This document shows positions 1-7,768 of a stretch of 32,054 nt of DNA, one piece after another. The stretch covers positions 1 through 32,054 of the forward strand of contig NZ_JANXUG010000039.1 in NCBI RefSeq assembly GCF_025352015.1, in the 5' to 3' direction. The position numbers and the translations under genes were made by a program. Position 1 is the stretch's first letter, and each line of letters begins with the position of its first letter. Origin of the DNA: Flavobacterium sp. GTDB lineage: Bacteria > Bacteroidota > Bacteroidia > Flavobacteriales > Flavobacteriaceae. The notes under the pieces are model-generated. The model was not told the DNA's origin and made no database searches. It saw only the letters and a program-made list of their open reading frames with translations.

Positions 1-45
1 ATAAATTATTATTTTTAGATAATAATAATTAAACAATAAAACTAT

Positions 46-420
46 ATGGCTTCAACATCCGAAGTGGGACATGCAAAAAACATTGCTAATCTCAATTTAC
101 TAAACACTAACATTATTGCACTAGGTGCAATATATAATCCAAATAATCCAAAATTGCTTCTAACCAATCTACAAAGTGTTTACACCACAGCATTTTCACA
201 ACAAACTAGTGTAAACAATTTAGTTGCTCCGTACTCTATAGCTGTCGATGGTAGGGAAACAATCTTCAAACCATTAAACCGTGAACTTACTAAACTTCGT
301 AAAGCGTATAAGGCTACAGATGGAGTTACACAAGTGCAACTCGAAGATTTTATGACCATAATCCGAAAATTAAAAGGCGAAAAAAAATCAAAAGATAATC
401 CCACAACTGACCCCTCCTAA
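46..420 (+). CDS. Hypothetical protein, possibly truncated at its C-terminus
   Basis: The protein has 124 residues and no signal peptide, membrane segment or catalytic motif that I recognise. It reads as mostly helical, with an Asn/Leu-rich first half and a Lys-rich end. I have only a weak recollection of similar repeated helical proteins in Flavobacterium, so no function is given. The start follows an A-rich leader (1-45), as is usual in Bacteroidetes. The last codons (from about 409) and the stop lie inside the 37-bp insertion-sequence end at 408-444. The natural protein may therefore have been longer, with the present stop supplied by that DNA. It converges with the restriction-modification gene, with 19 bp between their stops. 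Confidence 0.55.
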   Translation: MASTSEVGHAKNIANLNLLNTNIIALGAIYNPNNPKLLLTNLQSVYTTAFSQQTSVNNLVAPYSIAVDGRETIFKPLNRELTKLRKAYKATDGVTQVQLEDFMTIIRKLKGEKKSKDNPTTDPS

Positions 421-444
421 AATTACTTGACACATTTTGTTATT
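408..444 (-). repeat. Isolated 37-bp IS3 right-end copy (inverted partner of 31641-31677)
   Basis: These 37 bases are the exact reverse complement of 31641-31677, the right end of the IS3-type element near the window end. They also resemble that element's left end: both have CTCCTAAAA and CTTGACACATTT at the same spacing. Identity stops at 444 and no transposase lies inside, so this is a lone terminus. It contains the stop codons of both flanking ORFs. Confidence 0.8.
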
Positions 445-3178
445 TCTTTTTCTTTGGCTTTTCTTTTGTAAATAAGTCGGCTGTAAATTTTTCGTACAAC
501 TCAAATAAATATACCATTCTATTGGCTTCGTTTGTAAAAGGCGCAGTTCTGTATGCAGAATCTACGGCTTTGTCTAACTCGTTATGTACTTTTATTAATG
601 TTGGGGGCATTGTTAGCGGATTGTATAAATCTGCCAATGAACTTTTTGGAAAACTTGAACGAACATCTAAAACTTTTTGTGCTTTTTCATCAATTTGTTT
701 TACTTGTTTTTCACTTGGATTTTCAGGAAATGGATAATTATTATAAACCAATTCGTTTGAATATCTAAAATCACTTTTTAACCTACCGCAAACAGATTTA
801 ACCCAAGCCATATGCATTGTTGACATCAAAATACCAAAATGAAAAAGACTTGCATTTGAAACAAACGAACAACTATCGCTCGGAACATATTCAGAATTAA
901 AAAAACCTAAAGGAATATATTTTCTGTTTTCTGATGAATGTCGTGGAATTAAAATAAAATCTGAATTTGGCTGTCTGTTTTCTCCAAATAAAGTTGGGAA
1001 ATCCGCTAATTTTTTGGTTGCCAATCGTGTACTTTTATTTCTGTAATCTTTTACGTTTTGAACTCTTTTAGAAGTTTCTGGCAAAGATTTTAAATCCGAA
1101 GGATTTATATCTTCTAACCAAAAACACCATCTATTTTCATTATTCAGGAATTCTTTCGCACTTAAAAGATGTTTAATATATTTTTCAGCATTTGGTTCTT
1201 TTTTAAGAAATTCAATTTTTTCATCATTAGTTAATAATAAAAAACCTCCGTCATTTGGCATACTTCCAAATTTAATTTCAGGGATATTACAAATTGAGTT
1301 TCTTCTTTTTTCTATAAAAATATCTTTAGCATCAACTAAATAAGCATTGATGTTTTTTGCTTTTATTTCGTGTGCTTCACCTTTAATATTTTCATATTCA
1401 AAAATGCTTTTATTACTAGTGTCGTAGTTGGCGAAACCAACTATTACACAATAAACTGCTGCATTTCCTTTCGCTTCATTGCTCCATTTAAAAGTACGAT
1501 GAGCAAAATGAATTTTTATGCTAAATTTATTTAACATTTGACCCCAAAGTATAGACGTTTGTTCGCCCTGAACAATTGAATTTGTAGAAACAAAAGCAAC
1601 TTTTATTTTTGTGTTTTGAATGAATTTAGCCGATTTTATATACCAACCTGTTACATAATCTAAAACACCACTTCCTTGAATGTTATCAAATTCTTTTACT
1701 ATTTGATTGCGTTGCAATTGTGTCATTATTTTAGAACCTATAAATGGTGGATTTCCTAGAATATAAGAAAGTTGCTCTTTTGGAACAACATATTCCCAAT
1801 CAACTTCTAATGCATCGCCGTGAACAATATTTGCTGATTTTTTTAATGGCAAACGTGCAAAATATTGTCCGAATTCGTTACTAATTAACATATTCATTTG
1901 GTGGTCGATTAACCACATTGCAACTTCAGCAATTCGAGCTGGAAATTCTTCGTACTCGATTCCGCCCATCATATCGACATCGAGCCAAATGATTTCACGA
2001 ACGTCAAGAAATCCTTGTCCTGATTTGTTTAATGCACGTAAAACATCAATTTCTAACAAGCGTAATTCTCTATAAGTAATTACTAAAAAGTTTCCGCAAC
2101 CACACGCTGGGTCAAGAAACTTGAGTTGACTTATTTTTTTGTGAAACTCTGGAAGTTTGTTTTTGTTGTTTTTTACGTTTTCAAATTCTGCCCAAAGTTC
2201 GTCAAGAAATAAAGGTTTTATAAGTTTTAAAATATTGGTTTCGCTGGTGTAATGTGCGCCAAGATTTCGGCGTTCTTTCGGATTCATTACGCTTTGAAAC
2301 ATTGAGCCAAAAATTGCTGGAGAAATTTTGCTCCAATCGATGTAACAACAATCTAATAATGCTTGTCGCATTTTTGTATCGAAACTTGCCATTGGCAAGA
2401 TTTCTTGAAATAGTTTTCCGTTTACATACGGAAATGCCATCAAATCTTCGTCAAGATTTTTAAAACGTTTTTCGTTTGGTGTGTCGAGAACTTGAAAAAG
2501 TTCTTGCAGTTTTGGTGCTAAATCGCTTCCGTCTTCGTTGGTGCGAAAAGCAATATAATCTTGAAATTGTTGTTTGTTAAAAATAGTTGTGTCTTCGGCA
2601 AAAAGACAAAAGAGTAGGCGAACCAAATAAACTTCTAACGGATGACCATCGTAACCAATTTCTTTTAATCGGTCGTGAAGTTTACCCATAAGTTCAGCCG
2701 CTTTTATGTTGGCTGGGTCTTGTTCTTTGTAAACTTTCTTTTGATAGCCAAGTAAAAAGCCAAAACTTTGAATGTTGGCTACTAATTCTGAAATTTTAAA
2801 TTCAACGATGTTTTCTTCTTCTAAATCGTAAAGTTTGAAGATTTCAAAATCAGAAACTAAAATATATTTTGGTAATTCGTGTTGTTTTAATCCGTGTAAA
2901 TAATCTTTAGCTTGTTGAAATGCTTTGTCAAGATTTTTACCTCGACTTTTCATTTCTATTAAAATTGTTCCTTTCCAGAGTAAATCGATGTAACCATCAC
3001 GTTCATCAAGTTTTTTTACTCGATGTTCAAAAGTTGCAACTTTTTTGCTGTAGATTCCAAAGATGTTAAAGAATTCTACTAAAAATGGTTTTGCGTCTGC
3101 TTCTTCGTTAGAATATTCTGCCCATTCTTTAGAAAACTTTACAGCTCTTTCTTTAATTTCGTTCCAACTTAATGCCAT
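440..3178 (-). CDS. MmeI-like (type IIL) restriction-modification enzyme, single polypeptide
   Basis: This 912-residue protein appears to be a combined endonuclease and adenine DNA methyltransferase of the MmeI type. The known MmeI is about 920 residues, so it looks full length. Near the N-terminus D65 is followed by nine residues and then E75-x-K77, the D-x9-ExK nuclease site of MmeI. A helical spacer covers about 150-300. The methyltransferase has GAHYTS (308-313), motif I FLDPACGCGNF (354-364) and motif IV NPPF (476-479), which points to N6-adenine methylation. The segment from about 615 to 790, with FGSMPNDGG near 638-645, resembles an MmeI target-recognition domain, and a helical C-terminal domain follows. 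In this family one protein methylates one strand and cuts about 20 bases away. It stands alone with no separate S or M gene. Its stop codon lies in the IS end at 408-444, so the Lys-rich tail may be altered. Confidence 0.88.
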   Translation of the reverse strand: MALSWNEIKERAVKFSKEWAEYSNEEADAKPFLVEFFNIFGIYSKKVATFEHRVKKLDERDGYIDLLWKGTILIEMKSRGKNLDKAFQQAKDYLHGLKQHELPKYILVSDFEIFKLYDLEEENIVEFKISELVANIQSFGFLLGYQKKVYKEQDPANIKAAELMGKLHDRLKEIGYDGHPLEVYLVRLLFCLFAEDTTIFNKQQFQDYIAFRTNEDGSDLAPKLQELFQVLDTPNEKRFKNLDEDLMAFPYVNGKLFQEILPMASFDTKMRQALLDCCYIDWSKISPAIFGSMFQSVMNPKERRNLGAHYTSETNILKLIKPLFLDELWAEFENVKNNKNKLPEFHKKISQLKFLDPACGCGNFLVITYRELRLLEIDVLRALNKSGQGFLDVREIIWLDVDMMGGIEYEEFPARIAEVAMWLIDHQMNMLISNEFGQYFARLPLKKSANIVHGDALEVDWEYVVPKEQLSYILGNPPFIGSKIMTQLQRNQIVKEFDNIQGSGVLDYVTGWYIKSAKFIQNTKIKVAFVSTNSIVQGEQTSILWGQMLNKFSIKIHFAHRTFKWSNEAKGNAAVYCVIVGFANYDTSNKSIFEYENIKGEAHEIKAKNINAYLVDAKDIFIEKRRNSICNIPEIKFGSMPNDGGFLLLTNDEKIEFLKKEPNAEKYIKHLLSAKEFLNNENRWCFWLEDINPSDLKSLPETSKRVQNVKDYRNKSTRLATKKLADFPTLFGENRQPNSDFILIPRHSSENRKYIPLGFFNSEYVPSDSCSFVSNASLFHFGILMSTMHMAWVKSVCGRLKSDFRYSNELVYNNYPFPENPSEKQVKQIDEKAQKVLDVRSSFPKSSLADLYNPLTMPPTLIKVHNELDKAVDSAYRTAPFTNEANRMVYLFELYEKFTADLFTKEKPKKKK

Positions 3179-3248
3179 AATTTTACTTTTTCAAAACGCT
3201 AAAGTAGTATTTTTTTTAGTTAATTTTTTGATGATTTTTTCGTCAGTT

Positions 3249-3292
3249 CTGCGTTATGCGCAGGGTTGCGCTAGGGTTGCCACTAACGGCAG
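3249..3292. repeat. GC-richer dyad sequence upstream of the restriction-modification gene
   Basis: The outer arms CTGCGTTA (3249-3256) and TAACGGCAG (3284-3292) are complementary apart from one bulged base. Inside, GCGCA and TGCGC can pair (3258-3262 with 3267-3271), and AGGGTTGC occurs twice (3262-3269 and 3273-3280). It stands out from the AT-rich surroundings. I cannot assign it to a known element. Confidence 0.4.
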
Positions 3293-3414
3293 TTCGTATT
3301 AAAACCGTAATTTCTTTTCAAACCAACCTTTTCAAACCCAAATATATTACTTTTTAACTACGATTGAATTGCAAATTACAAAACCTAAAAACTGTATAAG
3401 AGGCGTTTACACAG

Positions 3415-3535
3415 TTTTTTGGACAGTCTCATAATTTTTTTGGACAGTCTCCTAAAATTATTACCTCAAAGCTTCTTATTATTACCTCAAAGCTTGTTAT
3501 TATAATCTCAAAACTTGTTATTATAACTTAAAAGG
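3415..3535. repeat. Short repeats in 21-bp register
   Basis: TTTTTTGGACAGTCTC occurs at 3415-3430 and again at 3436-3451, exactly 21 bp apart. Directly after this, a second 21-bp unit (ATTATTACCTCAAAGCTTSTT) repeats at 3457, 3478 and, more diverged, at 3499, with a partial unit at 3520. The GTCTCCTAAAATTA stretch near 3447 resembles the insertion-sequence termini at 408 and 31677, so part of this may be an old element end. A 9-bp stem (3387-3395 with 3411-3419) lies just before it. No gene is visible in 3179-3609 otherwise. Confidence 0.7.
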
Positions 3536-3574
3536 AAAACGATATTAAAGTATAAAATTACCACTCCATAAAAT

Positions 3575-3602
3575 AAAAAAGCATCCCAAAGGATGCTTTT
3601 TT
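3575..3602. terminator. Rho-independent terminator, bidirectional
   Basis: AAAAAAGCATCC pairs perfectly with GGATGCTTTTTT around a CAAA loop. Runs of A and T on the two sides let it work in both directions. It sits 8 bp past the stop of the M23 peptidase gene and ends the minus-strand TonB-M23 transcript. Confidence 0.85.
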
Positions 3603-3609
3603 TTATGCC

Positions 3610-4419
3610 TTAATAATTTTTGATATAGTCAACCTTCTCGGTTAATAGTTGTGATGATGTGCCATCGTTTATCTTAAACTTGGTTTTTATAGTTTCCACC
3701 TTATCTATGCGTTGCAGGTAGACCATAAAATGCAAATGAGGTCCGTTTGACCATCCTGTATTGCCACTGTAACCTAACAAATCGTTTTCTTTCACGATAG
3801 TGCCCTCTTTTACCACAACGCCATTCATCTTGAGGTGAATGTATTTCGAAAAAGTGCCATCGCTGTGATACAACATGATGTAGTTATTGTATTCGGCACA
3901 TTTTTTTTCAGGACAATTTTGGTTATTATTTGCGACCACTTTGATGACAATTCCGGCTCTTGCCGCTACAACTTGGGTTCCAATGGGCATTGTAAAATCT
4001 AATGAATTTTCATTTTGATGCGAAAAACTGCCATTATACCCCTGAAAAACGGCAAAGGATTTCCCGGTTTGAAAAGGCAACGAATAGGTATACTCATCGT
4101 AATCTGTTTTAGTACTGTCGCCATAATTAGAACGTGTTTTGGTCTTAAAACCATAGGCAGCATTGGGTTGCGTAATTTGAAGCGTGGTTATTATAAATTT
4201 TTTTGTCTGGGCAGGAATCACAAAAATTTTATCATTTCCGTTACTAGAAGTTAGATTGGTTAATTCCAAATTTAAAAAAACAGAAACAGGGCAGAACTCG
4301 TTATTGTCAACAAGAACAGTATAACCCATATCGGTTTTTTCGTTGTAAACCGAAACTTTTATTTGAGAAAAACTGGTTATACTGATAATGAATAAAAAAA
4401 TGGATGCTATTTGTTTCAT
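3610..4419 (-). CDS. Secreted M23 family metallopeptidase
   Basis: This is a LytM/M23-type zinc peptidase, a family that usually cuts peptide cross-links in peptidoglycan. Residues 1-18 form a signal peptide. An all-beta middle region is followed by the M23 domain from about 130. Visible zinc-site residues are H134 and D141 (SHQNENSLDF) and the HLH motif at 228-230 in GPHLHF. The typical LGYSGNTG turn lies at 215-222. I chose the ATG at 4419 because the signal peptide begins there; an in-frame GTG at 4425 would add two residues. The gene starts only a few bases after the TonB-like stop, so the two are very likely cotranscribed, and a terminator follows at 3575-3602. Its substrate is not shown by the sequence. 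Confidence 0.88.
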   Translation of the reverse strand: MKQIASIFLFIISITSFSQIKVSVYNEKTDMGYTVLVDNNEFCPVSVFLNLELTNLTSSNGNDKIFVIPAQTKKFIITTLQITQPNAAYGFKTKTRSNYGDSTKTDYDEYTYSLPFQTGKSFAVFQGYNGSFSHQNENSLDFTMPIGTQVVAARAGIVIKVVANNNQNCPEKKCAEYNNYIMLYHSDGTFSKYIHLKMNGVVVKEGTIVKENDLLGYSGNTGWSNGPHLHFMVYLQRIDKVETIKTKFKINDGTSSQLLTEKVDYIKNY

Positions 4420-4426
4420 ATACACT

Positions 4427-5287
4427 TTAGTTTAAGGTAAACGTATAAATTATTTTCCCTACTTGTTTTTCGGGGGCATTGCTGTCGGCTTGCCATTTAG
4501 TATTTTGGGCAGCAATTTTGGCTTGGTCAAGCAAGCATTTTGCGGTATTGGTTGTTCCTTGAATTCCTGCGGTCACACTGATGGTATTTCCGTTTCTATC
4601 TACAGAAACCTGCACGGCGACTCTCCCTTGTTCTTGGCAGGTGTAAGCGGGTTGAGGTTTGTTGAGTGCTTTGCGGTTGCCCAGAGAATATCCAGTGCCG
4701 CCACCTTTACCACCGCCAGTTCCTGGTCCGCTACCGGGTCCTGTTCCTGGGCCATTACCAGGTCCGTTTCCATTGCCATTGCCGCTGCCCGTGCCATAAT
4801 AGCCTTTGGTGTTTAAGTTCCCATTGGCATTTCCTTTGTTTCCGGCTTTGTTGTCATTGCCATCGCCGTTCTTGTTACCCAATATATTCGACAAGGCATC
4901 GTTAGCATTTTTAGAAACTTTTGGTTTTTCAACTACGGGTTTGAGGTCTTTTTTAACTTCAACCGGTGTTTTCTTGCTTTTTTCCTTTTTAGGAATTACT
5001 ACATTATTATCCGCATTGTCATCAGAAATAGTGTTTTCATCGGGCGTGGTTTTTACGGGAGCAACTTTTGTCTGGTTTTTTACATTGAGCACATCACTTT
5101 TGTAATTGTTGCCCATGCCATAGTCGCTGTCGCCAAAGTTCATTTCGATGCCGCCACCGCCACCGCCGCCCATGAGTTTCATATTGGCTGGAGGCCAAAA
5201 ACGCAAAAAGAAAAGCAGCAACAGCAACAAAGCATAGACTGCCGTTGTAATCGCTAATGATTTTTTGTCATCTTTAGATAGTTCCAT
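4427..5287 (-). CDS. TonB-like energy transducer, Gly/Asn-rich linker
   Basis: TonB proteins pass proton-motive energy from the inner membrane to outer-membrane receptors. The protein has a short cytoplasmic start, one membrane helix (about 11-30) and a striking run of seven glycines at about 40-46. A Lys/Val/Pro-rich periplasmic stretch and a Gly-Asn and Gly-Pro repeat linker (about 150-200) follow. The C-terminal domain (about 205-286) resembles TonB_C, with conserved spacing around a CLLDQAKIAAQNTKW segment and a IIYTFTLN ending. It lies between the dehydrogenase and the M23 peptidase. ExbB and ExbD, its usual partners, are not in this window. The low-complexity linker is also what produces several spurious opposite-strand ORFs here. 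Confidence 0.82.
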   Translation of the reverse strand: MELSKDDKKSLAITTAVYALLLLLLFFLRFWPPANMKLMGGGGGGGIEMNFGDSDYGMGNNYKSDVLNVKNQTKVAPVKTTPDENTISDDNADNNVVIPKKEKSKKTPVEVKKDLKPVVEKPKVSKNANDALSNILGNKNGDGNDNKAGNKGNANGNLNTKGYYGTGSGNGNGNGPGNGPGTGPGSGPGTGGGKGGGTGYSLGNRKALNKPQPAYTCQEQGRVAVQVSVDRNGNTISVTAGIQGTTNTAKCLLDQAKIAAQNTKWQADSNAPEKQVGKIIYTFTLN

Positions 5288-5370
5288 ATTGATAGCCGTT
5301 TAGTGGTTGAATAATTGGGAATATAACGCTTAAAAATAAATATTATTGTGCAATCTTACTCGAAATTGGT

Positions 5371-6597
5371 TTATACCAATTGTTTTAAAGCAATTTCAAA
5401 AGCCGTTGCACTGATGTTCTTTTTATCGGGGTTCAAATGATTTGCTTTTTCTAAAGCATTTTTAATAGTTTCCGAAATGTCATAAAAGATGGATTCATCG
5501 GTCATTTGCACTTTTGCTTCCATAAAATAAGCAAACACGCGTGCCATACCGCAATTAGAAATAAAATCGGGAATCAAACTAACTTTGCTATCGGTGGCTT
5601 CCATGATGCTTCCGAAGAATATTTCTTTATCGGCAAACGGAACATTGGCTCCACACGAAATAACTTCTAATCCGTGCTGGATTAAGTGGTCTATTTGGTC
5701 TTTGGTTACCAATCGCGAAGCGGCACAGGGCGCGAATATAGCGGCACCTAGTGTCCAAACTTTTTCATTTATTTCGGCAAACGGAATAAGGTTTTGTGCC
5801 ACTAGTTTGTTACCGGCTTTATTTAAAAATAATGTTTTTATTTCATCGAATGTAAAACCTTCTTCGTTGATGATGCCGCCGTCGCGGTCAATAATTCCAA
5901 CAACTTTAGCACCCATTTCTGTTAAATAGAATGCCGCCGCCGAACCCACATTTCCAAAACCCTGCACAATGGCTTTTTTACCCTTCACATCGCCACCATA
6001 AATATGATAATAATGACGCACGGCTTCGGCAACTCCATATCCGGTAATCATATCGGCAATGGTGTATTTCCGTATGACATCGGGAGAGAATTTTGGGTTT
6101 TCGATAACCTTAATTACGCCTTGGCGCAATTGTCCAATTCTATTGATTTTATCGGCTTCGGTAGGTTTAAAATGCCCGTTAAACACACCTTCCTGCGGAT
6201 GCCATACGCCACATTCTTCGGTAAACGGAATAACTTCATGAATTTCATCCACATTCAAATCGCCACCGGTTCCGTAATAACTTTTTAATAATGGAGAAAC
6301 GGCTTTGTACCAACGTTGCAAAACACCTTTTTTTCTAGGGTCATTTGGGTCAAAATTAATCCCAGATTTGGCGCCACCAATAGCAGGTCCAGAAACAGAA
6401 AATTTTACTTCCATAGTTTTAGCCAGAGAGAGCACTTCGTTCATATCCAATCCTTTTCTCATTCGTGTTCCGCCACCAGCCGCGCCGCCGCGTAGGGAGT
6501 TGATGACAGTCCAACCTTCGGCTTCGGTTTCTGCATCTTTCCAGTTAAATACTATTTCGGGTGTTTTATCTTCAAATTTCTTCAATAATTCTTTCAT
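5371..6597 (-). CDS. Glu/Leu/Phe/Val dehydrogenase
   Basis: This is an NAD(P)-dependent amino-acid dehydrogenase that interconverts an amino acid and its 2-oxo acid plus ammonia. It has 408 residues, normal for the family. The dimerisation/catalytic half has GGAKSGI (74-80), with the expected catalytic K77, and GGDLNVDE (111-118). The Rossmann half has VQGFGNVGSAAAF, with GxGxxG at 213-218, followed by an acidic IIDRDG, which suggests NAD preference. Substrate choice between glutamate and branched-chain or aromatic amino acids cannot be read from the sequence. A possible -7 element (TATATTTG on the minus strand, 6620-6627) lies about 25 bp upstream, but I see no matching -33 TTG. The TonB-like gene follows after 83 bp. 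Confidence 0.92.
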   Translation of the reverse strand: MKELLKKFEDKTPEIVFNWKDAETEAEGWTVINSLRGGAAGGGTRMRKGLDMNEVLSLAKTMEVKFSVSGPAIGGAKSGINFDPNDPRKKGVLQRWYKAVSPLLKSYYGTGGDLNVDEIHEVIPFTEECGVWHPQEGVFNGHFKPTEADKINRIGQLRQGVIKVIENPKFSPDVIRKYTIADMITGYGVAEAVRHYYHIYGGDVKGKKAIVQGFGNVGSAAAFYLTEMGAKVVGIIDRDGGIINEEGFTFDEIKTLFLNKAGNKLVAQNLIPFAEINEKVWTLGAAIFAPCAASRLVTKDQIDHLIQHGLEVISCGANVPFADKEIFFGSIMEATDSKVSLIPDFISNCGMARVFAYFMEAKVQMTDESIFYDISETIKNALEKANHLNPDKKNISATAFEIALKQLV

Positions 6598-6653
6598 AGT
6601 ATGTAGCTTGTTTGTGGTGCAAATATAGGAATTAGGATTTGGGAAATTAGCAT

Positions 6654-6681
6654 AAAAAAAACGCCACTCGAAAGTGGCGTT
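6654..6681 (-). terminator. Rho-independent terminator of the small Lys-rich gene
   Basis: AACGCCACT (6660-6668) pairs with AGTGGCGTT (6673-6681) around a CGAA loop. On the minus strand it is followed by a run of seven or more T. It lies 9 bp past the stop of the 6691-6942 gene. Confidence 0.85.
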
Positions 6682-6690
6682 AGCTAATTA

Positions 6691-6942
6691 CTATTTTTTG
6701 TTTTCCTTATAACGTTTATCAGGTGTTCCGTCTTTTTTCAAAGGAGTTTTTGCTTCTTCTTTCTTTTTAAAACGTTTGTCTGGCGTTCCGTCTTTTTTCA
6801 AAGGCGCTTTTGCTTCCTCTTTTTTTGCTGCGGGAGCTTTGGTTTCTTTAGCAGCTTTGTCAGCTTTTTTAGGAGCTTGTTGTGCTGATGAAGTAAGCGT
6901 AAATCCTACTAGTGCCATGATGGCAAACATTAATTTTCTCAT
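6691..6942 (-). CDS. Small secreted Lys-rich protein with a duplicated 20-residue module
   Basis: The protein has 83 residues. Residues 1-20 are a signal peptide ending in SSA before QQAPKK, so the mature product is exported. An Ala/Lys-rich stretch follows, then two nearly identical 20-residue modules (40-59 and 60-79) centred on PLKKDGTPDKR. The mature chain is strongly basic and probably disordered. I do not know its function; similar LKKDGTPD repeats occur in small Flavobacterium proteins, from memory. The gene is a single unit with its own terminator, divergent from the DUF1003 gene. Confidence 0.75.
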   Translation of the reverse strand: MRKLMFAIMALVGFTLTSSAQQAPKKADKAAKETKAPAAKKEEAKAPLKKDGTPDKRFKKKEEAKTPLKKDGTPDKRYKENKK

Positions 6943-6994
6943 TGTTTTATAAATTTTTAGATTTAAAAGCTAAATTATAAAAAAGAAAATACAA

Positions 6995-7028
6995 TTGGGT
7001 ACTTATTCATGAAAAATTTATATGTTTG
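6995..7028 (+). promoter_or_regulatory. Bacteroidetes-type promoter for the DUF1003 gene
   Basis: TTG at 6995-6997 and TATGTTTG at 7021-7028 are 23 bp apart, within the known range for the Bacteroidetes primary sigma factor. The start codon lies 41 bp downstream. Confidence 0.5.
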
Positions 7029-7069
7029 GATAGCTTTCAATAATTAGTAACTAAAAACAAAATAGCGTT

Positions 7070-7483
7070 ATGGGTATATTAAAAAATTGGCATCAGCAAC
7101 ATTCAGAAAATTTATCTTTTGGTAGCCGATTGGCAGATAAAGTAGCGAGCAATATGGGTTCATGGCGGTTTATTATTATCCAAACCATCATAGTTGTTAT
7201 TTGGATGGCATTAAATTTTGTGGCCTTTGTTTCGCATTGGGATCCGTATCCGTTTATTTTATTAAACCTTCTTTTCTCTACACAAGCGGCTTATGCGGCA
7301 CCTATAATTATGATGGCACAAAACCGTCAAAACGAGCGCGACCGAATGAATGCTGAAGCAGATTATAAAACCAATATTCAAGCCAAGGAAGAAATAGAAG
7401 CGTTAACTCTTAAACTCAATTCGATGGAAGTCGATAAATTGGATAAAATTATCCGAATGCTAGAAGAGTTGGAGAAAAAATAA
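7070..7483 (+). CDS. DUF1003 membrane protein
   Basis: The protein has 137 residues and matches the DUF1003 pattern. A soluble N-terminus contains GSRLADKVASNMGSWRFI, followed by two membrane helices (about 32-53 and 58-80) around a short loop with DPYPFILLN. A charged region QNRQNERDRMNAEADY (about 84-99) and a C-terminal coiled coil (about 100-137) come after. The biochemical role of the family is not established. It is followed after 11 bp by a small membrane protein, so the two probably form one transcript. Confidence 0.85.
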   Translation: MGILKNWHQQHSENLSFGSRLADKVASNMGSWRFIIIQTIIVVIWMALNFVAFVSHWDPYPFILLNLLFSTQAAYAAPIIMMAQNRQNERDRMNAEADYKTNIQAKEEIEALTLKLNSMEVDKLDKIIRMLEELEKK

Positions 7484-7494
7484 AACTAGACTCT

Positions 7495-7758
7495 GTGAGA
7501 AAAGAAGTTGTAATAGTAGTAAGCACTTTTATTTTGACCTTTTTTTGGTTTTTTGCGGTGACCAAAAGTGTATATCATTATGTAATTGTTGGTGTCATTT
7601 GTGAAATACTGTGGTTGCCCATGATGATTATGTTAGTTGTTTTGCCTGTGCTTTGTATTTATTATTGGCGCAAGCAACAATGGAGTTTTAAAACAATTTA
7701 TCCTTGTTGTTTGTTAATGATTATAGCTACAATGTTGTTGTTGTATTTTAATCGATAA
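7495..7758 (+). CDS. Small hypothetical membrane protein
   Basis: The protein has 87 residues and about three hydrophobic helices (about 4-23, 27-56 and 68-84), with a Trp/Arg/Lys-rich loop YYWRKQQW between the second and third. The start is GTG at 7495, 11 bp after the DUF1003 stop. I do not recognise the family. It ends 10 bp before the convergent anmK stop, with no hairpin between them. Confidence 0.6.
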   Translation: MRKEVVIVVSTFILTFFWFFAVTKSVYHYVIVGVICEILWLPMMIMLVVLPVLCIYYWRKQQWSFKTIYPCCLLMIIATMLLLYFNR

Positions 7759-7768
7759 ATTTTTAATG

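Noticed and set aside
3249..3292. Integron attC-like site
   Set aside because: The arms do not fit the RYYYAAC and GTTRRRY core sites and no integrase is present.
4463..5105. Several plus-strand ORFs opposite the TonB-like gene
   Set aside because: They are mirror frames of the Gly/Asn/Pro-rich linker and have no coding features of their own.
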